Assembly (NCBI GenBank): GCA_014728765.1
Contig: WJLA01000007.1
Coordinates: 1 to 13,416 of the forward strand
Reading direction: 5' to 3'
Origin: Candidatus Peregrinibacteria bacterium
GTDB taxonomy: Bacteria > Patescibacteriota > Gracilibacteria > UBA1369
Length of the DNA stretch: 13,416 nt
This document shows positions 1 to 5,683 of the stretch, in pieces. The stretch's first letter is position 1. Every line of letters starts with the position of its first letter. The position numbers and the translations under genes were made by a program. The notes beneath the pieces are model-generated. The model ran no database searches, was not told where the DNA came from, and saw nothing but the letters and a program-made list of their open reading frames with translations.

Positions 1-4
1 ATAT

Positions 5-39
5 AAAAGAACCCTCCTTGATTCAAGGAAGGTTCTTTT
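5..39 (-). terminator. Rho-independent terminator of the coiled-coil membrane gene
   Basis: Arms 5-20 and 24-39 form a 16-bp stem with a 3-nt loop, starting about 11 nt after the stop codon of the minus-strand gene at 51-392. Read on the minus strand the one imperfect pair (14/30) is a U-G wobble and the hairpin ends in a U-run. Read on the plus strand the same pair is a C-A mismatch. The structure therefore fits best as a minus-strand terminator, although A/T flanks on both sides could let it work in both directions. Confidence 0.85.
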
Positions 40-50
40 TAAATTTTCAA

Positions 51-392
51 TTAATCAACGAAGTTTATTTCAAGATTTTCTATTCTAGACTCCAGATTTT
101 CTAACTTTAACGTGAAATTTGGATAACTAACATCTTGTCTATCTTGAATCTCTGCTACAGATTGCCTGATTTCCTCAATATTTGCCTTTATCGTATTAAT
201 ATCAGACTCAATTATATCAAATTGATTAGCTACATCTTGATTTCTATTTTGTATATCAGATATTGCGTCCAAGTTTCCTTGTAGCACCGCACCATCAGAA
301 GCATACCACATCACAATTAATAACACCGCCGCTAAAATGGCAGATAGATATAGAAAAAATTTACCTTTTGAAACCTTTTTTAATGCTGACAT
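51..392 (-). CDS. Small membrane-anchored coiled-coil protein, function unknown
   Basis: A 113-residue protein that I do not recognise as a named family. Residues 1-11 are basic (several Lys). Residues 12-30 form one hydrophobic segment with no lipobox cysteine, so it looks like an N-terminal membrane anchor. Residues 38-112 are a heptad-like helix rich in Ile, Leu, Asn, Glu and Asp, including DINTIKANIEEIR and LENLESRIENLEI, which predicts an extracytoplasmic coiled coil. The start ATG (390-392) lies about 14 nt after the expected transcription start of an extended -10 promoter, and no Shine-Dalgarno motif precedes it. The gene is a single-gene unit, divergent from tRNA-Arg and closed by a hairpin. 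Architecture resembles small FtsL/FtsB-like or spacer proteins, but the resemblance is only general and no function is assigned. Confidence 0.8.
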   Translation of the reverse strand: MSALKKVSKGKFFLYLSAILAAVLLIVMWYASDGAVLQGNLDAISDIQNRNQDVANQFDIIESDINTIKANIEEIRQSVAEIQDRQDVSYPNFTLKLENLESRIENLEINFVD

Positions 393-412
393 AATCTTTT
401 TTAATTCTTTCC

Positions 413-421
413 ATTATAACA
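413..421 (-). promoter_or_regulatory. Extended -10 promoter of the coiled-coil membrane gene
   Basis: On the minus strand positions 421 to 413 read TGTTATAAT, a perfect TATAAT with the extended -10 TG element. No good -35 stands at 16-18 bp (the hexamer at 441-436 matches about 3 of 6), as expected for an extended -10 site. Predicted start of transcription is near 406, giving a leader of about 14 nt before the ATG. Confidence 0.65.
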
Positions 422-429
422 AAAAAAGT

Positions 430-458
430 ATGACAAATCCAGAAATTTAATATAAAAT
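430..458 (+). promoter_or_regulatory. Sigma70-type promoter of tRNA-Arg
   Basis: The -35 hexamer ATGACA (430-435) and the -10 hexamer TAAAAT (453-458), each 5 of 6 to consensus, are separated by 17 bp. A-rich sequence at 416-428 precedes the -35 and could act as an UP element. Predicted transcription start is near 465, just before the mature tRNA 5' end at 469. An overlapping TATAAA at 451-456 would give a 15-bp spacer and is less likely. Confidence 0.6.
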
Positions 459-468
459 CCTGCAAAAT

Positions 469-545
469 GCACCAGTAGCTCAGCTGGATAGAGCACCGGT
501 CTTCGGAACCGGGTGTCGGGGGTTCGAATCCCTCCTGGTGCACCA
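469..545 (+). tRNA. tRNA-Arg, anticodon UCG
   Basis: A complete cloverleaf can be folded by hand. Acceptor stem is 469-475 with 535-541 (7 bp). D arm is 478-481 with 491-494. Anticodon stem is 496-500 with 508-512, enclosing loop 501-507 (CTTCGGA) with anticodon TCG at 503-505, which reads CGA and probably other CGN arginine codons. The variable loop is 513-517. The T arm is 518-522 with 530-534 (one G-U pair) and loop TTCGAAT. Discriminator A542 is followed by an encoded CCA tail (543-545), so no nucleotidyl addition is needed. The gene has its own promoter and a downstream bidirectional terminator. Confidence 0.97.
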
Positions 546-590
546 TTGATCTTTACCCCGAAAAGAGGACACTTTGAGTACAGATCATAA

Positions 591-623
591 AAAAAAACAG
601 TCTTAAAATCAGACTGTTTTTTT
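591..623. terminator. Bidirectional terminator between tRNA-Arg and the RDD gene
   Basis: The perfect arms CAGTCT (598-603) and AGACTG (611-616) surround a 7-nt loop. They are flanked by an A-run (about 588-597) and a T-run (617-623), which can extend the stem and supply the U-tract on either strand. The hairpin lies 46 nt after the tRNA and about 10 nt after the stop codon of the converging minus-strand gene, so it probably ends both transcripts. Confidence 0.88.
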
Positions 624-632
624 ATTTACCAT

Positions 633-1079
633 CTATTTTCTTACAACATAAGTCTTGGCAATTTTATCATGCCAACCTTGCCTTTTTGTGTCAAAAGCTG
701 CCCAAATAAATCCAATATACAAAACTATGGCACTTAACATATAGCCAATATATCTCAAAACAGATTGTCCGAATGAAATTTTATTACCTTCATAATTTAC
801 TATTTTTAGCTTTAAAATCATTTTACCAGGGGTTGTTGAAAGCAGTGTCCAAAATAAAATATAATAAACAATTGGAACAATAGCCAATAAAGGTGTAGTT
901 GTCGACATCGCCACCATTATCAATTCAGGATCTCCAGAATACAATACTCCAATTTGAGAACCAAAAAACAATAACATCAAAAGTGAAACGATTAAACTAT
1001 CAATCAATAGCGCCAATAAGCGAATCCAAAAACCAGCATATTTAAAATTCCCTGTAGTCACTCTAATTTCATCAGACAT
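633..1079 (-). CDS. RDD-family integral membrane protein
   Basis: A 148-residue protein with the usual RDD layout. An Arg (about residue 20) starts the first membrane helix and an Asp (about 27) lies within it, in RLLALLIDSLI. A second helix is at about 58-80, then the conserved STTPGKMILKLKIV loop, a third helix at about 107-128, and a C-terminal DTKRQGWHDKIAKT motif typical of the family. RDD proteins are small inner-membrane proteins; some have been linked to ion or solute transport, but the role here is unknown. The ATG at 1079 is preferred over an in-frame start 14 codons upstream (1121), because the family similarity begins here and the extra residues are not typical. Upstream on the minus strand, TATAAC (1095 to 1090) could be a -10, with TTGATA at a long 20-bp spacing; this is weak. 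No Shine-Dalgarno motif is present. Confidence 0.88.
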   Translation of the reverse strand: MSDEIRVTTGNFKYAGFWIRLLALLIDSLIVSLLMLLFFGSQIGVLYSGDPELIMVAMSTTTPLLAIVPIVYYILFWTLLSTTPGKMILKLKIVNYEGNKISFGQSVLRYIGYMLSAIVLYIGFIWAAFDTKRQGWHDKIAKTYVVRK

Positions 1080-1130
1080 ATTTATTTTTGTTATAGAAAT
1101 AAAACAACGTAAGCATATCAAAATTATTAT

Positions 1131-1159
1131 TTGCTGACAACTTGGTTCAAAGTTATAAT
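1131..1159 (+). promoter_or_regulatory. Putative promoter of the small acidic gene
   Basis: A perfect -10 TATAAT (1154-1159) is preceded at 17 bp by TTGCTG (1131-1136), which matches the -35 consensus at only three positions. A better hexamer, CTGACA (1134-1139), would leave only 14 bp. Predicted start near 1166 gives a leader of about 16 nt before the ATG at 1182. This argues against the longer TTG-initiated reading frame from 1131, which would start inside the promoter. Confidence 0.5.
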
Positions 1160-1181
1160 TCTTAACAATTTAACATTATAT

Positions 1182-1493
1182 ATGGCTGGAGAATATTTCG
1201 TTGCAGACACTAATAAAGAATATTGGCTGAAGTTAAAGGCTTTTTATGAAGCATCAAGCCCTAACTTTCAAGAAATAAGCAAAGAAGAATATGAAAATCT
1301 TAACCGAAGTGAAAGAGAAGATAGCGATAATCATATCAATCAAGATAGACTTGGTGAAGATACCAAGGCTGTAGACGTTACTTTTTATAAATATCTACCG
1401 GAACAAAAAACAGCCTTCAGAAGCCACATAGTAGATATAGACGGAAATGAAGAAGAACATTATTTTATCATAGACTCTACTGATTTGGACTAG
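1182..1493 (+). CDS. Small acidic protein, function unknown
   Basis: A 103-residue soluble protein with no recognised family. It has no signal peptide or membrane segment and is rich in Asp and Glu, with an aromatic N-terminal third (YFVADTNKEYWLKLKAFYEA) and a C-terminal half that looks like beta strands alternating with charged turns (VDVTFYKYLP, HYFIIDSTDLD). The reading frame is open from a TTG at 1131, but ATG 1182 is chosen because a perfect TATAAT lies at 1154-1159 between the two. The gene stands alone on this strand. Its last 17 bases overlap the 3' end of tlyA on the other strand, and no terminator is visible. It could be a lineage-specific protein; coding status rests on the clean frame, the promoter and plausible composition. 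Confidence 0.65.
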   Translation: MAGEYFVADTNKEYWLKLKAFYEASSPNFQEISKEEYENLNRSEREDSDNHINQDRLGEDTKAVDVTFYKYLPEQKTAFRSHIVDIDGNEEEHYFIIDSTDLD

Positions 1494-2205
1494 TATTCAA
1501 TTCAAGTTTCAATAAAAAAAGTATTTCCTTATTTCCACCTTTACCAAGAATCGGACTTTCAACTTGATTTTTCAAAATAAAACCTCTTTCAATAAACTCT
1601 TTTTTAACTTTTTCCACCAATTGATTTCTAACCTCAGAATCACTAATTATGCCATGATGTTTTTTGTCATATTCAAATTGCGGTTTGATTAAAGCAATAA
1701 TATCAGTTTCATTCTGAATATTATGCTTTAAATTATCAATAATTTTTGTTATCGAAATAAATGAAATATCAATCACTACCAAATCTATTTTCCGATTTAA
1801 CTTAAAATTTCTTGCATCAGTATGAGCTAAAAATTCAACTCTGGAATCACTTACAAGTTTTTTATCCAATTGACCATCTCCAACATCGATAGCAATCACT
1901 TTGCTGGCACCATTTTGTAACAAACAATCCGTAAAACCACCGGTTGCAACTCCAATATCAAGGCATATTTTATCTTTAACAATAACTTTAAAACTCTCCA
2001 AAGCTTTTTGAAGCTTTAATCCCGCCCTACTAACAAATGGAATATCTAAAGATTTGAGGTTAATTTCAGAATTATCCGAAACGTTATGTGAACACTTACT
2101 GATGATTATTCCATCAACAGAAACGTGCTTTTTCGAAATCAAATCTTTAGCCCTTTCCCGACTCTTTACAAAACCATTTTTTACTAAAAAAATATCTAGA
2201 CGCAT
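1477..2205 (-). CDS. tlyA: TlyA-family 16S/23S rRNA 2'-O-methyltransferase
   Basis: A 242-residue protein of normal TlyA length. Residues 1-55 form an S4 RNA-binding domain (MRLDIFLVKNGFVKSRERAK). The rest is an FtsJ/RrmJ-type Rossmann methyltransferase with SAM motif I LDIGVATGGFTDCLL (82-96; usual form GASTGGF) and the acidic ribose-binding Asp in AIDVG (about 107). By hand alignment a K-D-K-E tetrad is present: K64 (SRAGLKL), D146 (VVIDIS), K174 (LIKPQFE) and E227 (NKEILFLL). Characterised TlyA proteins methylate ribose hydroxyls in 16S and/or 23S rRNA and influence capreomycin sensitivity; a haemolysin role was the historical name. The ATG lies 3 nt after the stop of the upstream unknown gene, with no Shine-Dalgarno motif, so the two are probably co-transcribed. 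The 3' end overlaps the convergent gene by 17 bp. Confidence 0.93.
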   Translation of the reverse strand: MRLDIFLVKNGFVKSRERAKDLISKKHVSVDGIIISKCSHNVSDNSEINLKSLDIPFVSRAGLKLQKALESFKVIVKDKICLDIGVATGGFTDCLLQNGASKVIAIDVGDGQLDKKLVSDSRVEFLAHTDARNFKLNRKIDLVVIDISFISITKIIDNLKHNIQNETDIIALIKPQFEYDKKHHGIISDSEVRNQLVEKVKKEFIERGFILKNQVESPILGKGGNKEILFLLKLELNTSPNQ

Positions 2206-2208
2206 AAA

Positions 2209-2664
2209 CTAATTAGCGGAATTGTCATTTCTTCTGATTCTATCGTATTTTCTATTTAACATTTCAAAGAAAACACTACAAGCAAAGTTTTCAAGCTTTT
2301 CATTTAAAACCTTTTGTAGATAAAATTCATTCAATAAGTTTAATATTTCAAGCCATTTTAAATCATACTTTTTACCTTCAATTCCTAACATTTTCCTGAT
2401 CACCGAACCCTCACCTCTACCGATTATTGATAAAAAAAAGCCATTGTTTTCTTCAATCAGTTTGTGAATAGCATTCAATTCGAAAACCAAAAAATCAAAT
2501 AGTAGTTTTTTTTGCCATTCCATGGAACAATTTAACCTATTAAACACTGATTCAATTCCATCCTTTAAATAAGTTTGCAACAAAAATTCAGAATTGCTTC
2601 TTAAACTTATAAGCATCTCTTGTTCAAGTGCCGCTTTTTCACTAAAGTAATTATAACGATTCAT
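2209..2664 (-). CDS. Helical protein of unknown function, upstream of tlyA
   Basis: A 151-residue protein that I cannot assign to a family. It appears almost wholly alpha-helical and soluble, with amphipathic segments (about 10-40, 50-75 and 102-135), a short glycine-containing turn IIGRGEGS (about 80-87) and a basic C-terminus (RKYDRIRRND). There are three cysteines but no CxxC pair. It is the first gene of a two-gene unit with tlyA, 3 nt apart, behind a consensus promoter. The basic tail and partnership with an rRNA methyltransferase would allow an RNA-linked role, but that is only a guess. Start ATG at 2664 is about 16 nt after the predicted transcription start; no Shine-Dalgarno motif. 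Confidence 0.75.
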   Translation of the reverse strand: MNRYNYFSEKAALEQEMLISLRSNSEFLLQTYLKDGIESVFNRLNCSMEWQKKLLFDFLVFELNAIHKLIEENNGFFLSIIGRGEGSVIRKMLGIEGKKYDLKWLEILNLLNEFYLQKVLNEKLENFACSVFFEMLNRKYDRIRRNDNSAN

Positions 2665-2665
2665 A

Positions 2666-2696
2666 TTGATAATTTTTTAAGAGAGAATTATATAAT
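2666..2696 (+). promoter_or_regulatory. Promoter of the priA-trpS-pyrG operon
   Basis: TTGATA (2666-2671, 5 of 6 to the -35 consensus) precedes TATAAT (2691-2696) by 19 bp; taking the overlapping TATATA at 2689-2694 gives the ideal 17 bp. Transcription would start near 2701-2703, leaving a leader of only about 5-7 nt before the priA ATG at 2708. The -10 overlaps the -10 of the divergent promoter. Confidence 0.55.
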
Positions 2697-2714
2697 CATT
2701 TTATAAAATGTCAA
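2687..2714 (-). promoter_or_regulatory. Perfect-consensus promoter of the unknown gene-tlyA unit
   Basis: On the minus strand positions 2714 to 2709 read TTGACA and 2692 to 2687 read TATAAT, both full consensus, with a 16-bp spacer. The predicted start is near 2680, about 16 nt before the ATG at 2664. The -35 hexamer lies inside codons 1-3 of the divergent priA, and the spacer contains the 10-bp palindrome TTTTATAAAA (2699-2708). It is the best sigma70-type promoter in the window. Confidence 0.75.
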
Positions 2715-4699
2715 CGCTTTATGCAGAAGTCATACCCAATCAAAAAATTGGTGTTAAATCTTCGACATTAACGTACAAAGTTCCTGATAAAAGCTATCAA
2801 GTTGGGCAGTTAGTTGAAATTCCACTCAGAAAAGGTAAAACAAAAGGTTTAATCTTTGAAATTAAAAATATTAAACCTAATTATCCAACCAAATCCATCA
2901 TTGGAAAAATTGAGAATACGCCTGAACTGCAACCTTATCAAATAGAATTGATTAAATTCATTTCCAATTATTATCTTTGCCCCCTACATAAAGTCTTGAA
3001 ATTGTTTATTCCAAGTAGTTTTTTTAATAAAAAAAATATCAAAGCTCTTGCTGATGAAAAAATTGTTCAAAGCAAAATTGAAAAACCGTTTAAACTTAAT
3101 CAACAACAACAAAAAGCCTTGGAAATAATTTCGAAGTCAAAAAAAAGGATATGCTTATTACACGGCATAACCGGCTCTGGAAAAACTGAAATTTATCGAC
3201 AATTAACCGATCAAAATATAAAAAAACAACAACAAGTCTTGATTTTGATTCCGGAAATATCTCTAACTCCTCAAACAGTTAATAACTTTGAACGTAAATT
3301 CGGAAAAAACATCGCAATTATTCATTCCAAATTAACGCCAACTCAAAAAGAGAAATTCTGGAAAAAAATCCATCATGGTGAACTGAATATTATTATAGGA
3401 TCAAGATCAGCCATTTTTGCCCCTTTCATTAATTTGGGCAAAATTATCATTGATGAAGAACATGAGGATTCATACAAACAAGAACAATCTCCTCGATATA
3501 ACACTCAAACAATTGCGGAAAAAATTGCGGAAATGTTAGATATTCAAATAATTTTGGGGTCTGCAACTCCATCTATTGAAAATTATTATAAAGCTAAACA
3601 AGGCGAATATGAATTAATCGAGCTCACAGAAAGAGCTGGAATGACAAAACAATCACTTCCACCAATTAAAATTGTAGATATGAGAGAAGAATTAAAAAAA
3701 AGAAATTTTAGTATTTTCAGCCATGAATTACTGGATAAGCTTACTGCAAATCTTCAAAAATTCGAACAATCTATACTGTTTTTAAACCGCAGAGGGGCAG
3801 CATCAGCTATTATCTGCAGAGATTGTGGTCACGTCGAAAAGTGTCCCAATTGTCAAATTGCTTACACCTATCACAGTAAAATCAATCTTGAAGAAAGCCT
3901 ACTATCAGCAGAAAGAATGATTTGTCATCATTGCGGAAAAATTGAAAAAATGCCAAAAAATTGTTCAAATTGCTCCAGTATCAGCATAAAATATATTGGT
4001 ATTGGTACACAAAAAGTGGAAGACGAAACAAAAAAAGCATTTCCAAACGCAATTTTACTCAGAGCAGATAAAGATACAACCAAAACCAAAAACAGCTTCG
4101 AAGAGATTTATCAAAGTTTCAAAAAAAATAATGGAGATATTTTGATAGGCACTCAAATGATCGGAAAGGGATTACATATACCAGGAGTAACATTAGTGGG
4201 AATAATGCTTGCCGACACTTCTTTAACCATACCGGACTATCGCAGTTCAGAAAAAGCATTTCAATTGTTCACCCAAGTTGCTGGCAGATCAGGTAGAGAA
4301 AAGCCCGGTATAGTTATAATACAAACCTATATGCCTGACCATCCGGCAATTAAAGCTACCTTAAATCACGATTATTTGGGATTTTATAATCAAGAACTTT
4401 CACAAAGACAAGAAATGGGATTTCCGCCTTTCAGTAAACTTGTTAAATTAACTATTGAAGACAAAGATCAACAAAAAGCTTATTTTAGAGCTCAAGCACT
4501 TTCACAAAAATTAGAAACAAATAAAAATGAGGACATTTTTAATATTAATGTATACCCTGCCTTAATCCCCAAATTGAAAAATAAATTCCGTTGGATTATT
4601 CTACTTTCCGGCAAAAATCCACAAAAATTCATAAAAAATTTACATCATCTATTGGAAAATGATATAAAAATTGATGTAGACCCTAAATTCACTGTTTAA
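2708..4699 (+). CDS. priA: Primosomal protein N', replication restart helicase PriA
   Basis: A 663-residue superfamily 2 helicase that reloads the replisome at stalled forks. It is shorter than the 732-residue E. coli protein, but all core parts are visible. The N-terminal 3'-DNA-binding domain is at 1-100. Walker A is GITGSGKT (153-160). The Walker B/DEAH-type motif is DEEH (249-252), followed by the aromatic-rich-loop type segment SYKQEQSPRYN. Eight zinc-ligand cysteines occur in four CxxC pairs: 370/373, 379/382, 406/409 and 419/422. Motifs V and VI are IGTQMIGKGLHIPGVTLV (480-497) and VAGRSGRE (524-531). The motif V segment has GKGLHIP where the family usually has KGHDFP-like sequence, a mild deviation. 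It is first in a tight five-gene operon, 8 nt before trpS, with a nearly leaderless start and no Shine-Dalgarno motif. Confidence 0.97.
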   Translation: MSTLYAEVIPNQKIGVKSSTLTYKVPDKSYQVGQLVEIPLRKGKTKGLIFEIKNIKPNYPTKSIIGKIENTPELQPYQIELIKFISNYYLCPLHKVLKLFIPSSFFNKKNIKALADEKIVQSKIEKPFKLNQQQQKALEIISKSKKRICLLHGITGSGKTEIYRQLTDQNIKKQQQVLILIPEISLTPQTVNNFERKFGKNIAIIHSKLTPTQKEKFWKKIHHGELNIIIGSRSAIFAPFINLGKIIIDEEHEDSYKQEQSPRYNTQTIAEKIAEMLDIQIILGSATPSIENYYKAKQGEYELIELTERAGMTKQSLPPIKIVDMREELKKRNFSIFSHELLDKLTANLQKFEQSILFLNRRGAASAIICRDCGHVEKCPNCQIAYTYHSKINLEESLLSAERMICHHCGKIEKMPKNCSNCSSISIKYIGIGTQKVEDETKKAFPNAILLRADKDTTKTKNSFEEIYQSFKKNNGDILIGTQMIGKGLHIPGVTLVGIMLADTSLTIPDYRSSEKAFQLFTQVAGRSGREKPGIVIIQTYMPDHPAIKATLNHDYLGFYNQELSQRQEMGFPPFSKLVKLTIEDKDQQKAYFRAQALSQKLETNKNEDIFNINVYPALIPKLKNKFRWIILLSGKNPQKFIKNLHHLLENDIKIDVDPKFTV

Positions 4700-4707
4700 A
4701 TAACAAT

Positions 4708-5682
4708 ATGAAAAGAGTATTATCGGGAATCCAATCAAGTGGAAGTCCACATCTGGGAAATTATCTGGGAGCAATGAAAAACTGCATTGATTTTCAAAAT
4801 GATAATGAAAATTATGTTTTTGTCGCAGACTTACATGCGTTAACAACTATCAAAGATAAAAACAGACTTAAAAAGAATATTCTGGAAGTGGTATTAGACT
4901 ATATGGCCCTTGGTCTTGATCCGAGCAAAACAATTTTTTACCGTCAAAGTGATTTGCCTGAACATTCGGAATTAACCTGGATTTTTAGTTGTATTACACC
5001 TCTTGGCATGATGGAAAGAGCTCACGCGTGGAAGGATGCCTTATCCAAAAAGAAAAAAGATCCCACAATCGGTTTATTTACATATCCTATCTTAATGGCA
5101 GCCGATATCTTGCTTTATAATGCAGATTTGGTACCTGTCGGAAAAGATCAAAAGCAACATGTTGAAATAGCAAGGGACATTGCTGAAAAATTTAATTCAA
5201 CTTACGGTGTAGATTTATTCAAACTTCCACAAGAATATACTCCTAAAGAAGTTGCAACAATCATAGGCACGGATGGTGAAAAAATGAGTAAATCTTATGG
5301 AAATACCATTGAAATTTTTGCAGATAAAAATAAGCTGAAAAAACAAGTAATGAGTATTAAAACTGATTCTATCCCTCTGGAAGATCCCAAAAATCCGGAA
5401 ACATGCAACGTTTTCAAAATTTATTCATATTTTGCATCTGATTTGGAAATTGCAAACTTAAGAGATAAATATTTAGCAGGTGGCTATGGCTATGGCGATG
5501 CAAAAAAATTACTTTTAAATAAGCTTTTAGAATACTTTGGTCCTTTCAGGGAAAAAAGAATTGAACTGGAAAAAAATATGAGCTACATTGAGGACGTTTT
5601 AAGAGAAGGCGCAAACAAAGCTCGAGTAAAAGCTCAAAAACAGCTAGCAAAAGTCAAAAAAACAATTGGTCTAATTTTTTAA
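4708..5682 (+). CDS. trpS: Tryptophanyl-tRNA synthetase
   Basis: A 324-residue class Ic aminoacyl-tRNA synthetase that charges tRNA-Trp in the cytoplasm. The HIGH-type signature is PHLGNYLGA (14-22), preceded by GIQSSG. The KMSKS loop is GEKMSKSYGN (190-199). Between them are the active-site segments YPILMAADILLY (126-137) and PVGKDQKQHVE (143-153) typical of TrpRS. The C-terminal helical anticodon-binding part runs to a basic tail (KARVKAQKQLAKVKK). Length is close to the usual 330 or so. It follows priA by 8 nt and precedes pyrG by 1 nt, so it is an operon member. No T-box leader or trp-specific attenuator can sit in these gaps, so any control must come from the operon promoter or from translation. 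Confidence 0.97.
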   Translation: MKRVLSGIQSSGSPHLGNYLGAMKNCIDFQNDNENYVFVADLHALTTIKDKNRLKKNILEVVLDYMALGLDPSKTIFYRQSDLPEHSELTWIFSCITPLGMMERAHAWKDALSKKKKDPTIGLFTYPILMAADILLYNADLVPVGKDQKQHVEIARDIAEKFNSTYGVDLFKLPQEYTPKEVATIIGTDGEKMSKSYGNTIEIFADKNKLKKQVMSIKTDSIPLEDPKNPETCNVFKIYSYFASDLEIANLRDKYLAGGYGYGDAKKLLLNKLLEYFGPFREKRIELEKNMSYIEDVLREGANKARVKAQKQLAKVKKTIGLIF

Positions 5683-5683
5683 T

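Noticed and set aside
469..545. tRNA-Arg 3' end as an integration site for a mobile element
   Set aside because: No repeated copy of the tRNA 3' end, integrase or phage gene is present in the window.
361..546. A 61-codon minus-strand reading frame beginning MVHQEGFEPPTPGSEDRC
   Set aside because: It is the exact antisense of tRNA-Arg. This peptide is a well-known false gene that appears wherever such tRNAs are translated on the wrong strand.
547..587. Inverted repeat TGATCT/AGATCA after the tRNA
   Set aside because: Only 6 bp per arm around a 29-nt loop, with no U-tract. It is within chance for AT-rich sequence, and a clear terminator follows at 591-623.
1080..1121. Longer N-terminus of the RDD protein (MICLRCFISITKIN)
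   Set aside because: The extra 14 residues are atypical for the family and would place the start upstream of the possible -10 at 1090-1095. The ATG at 1079 fits better.
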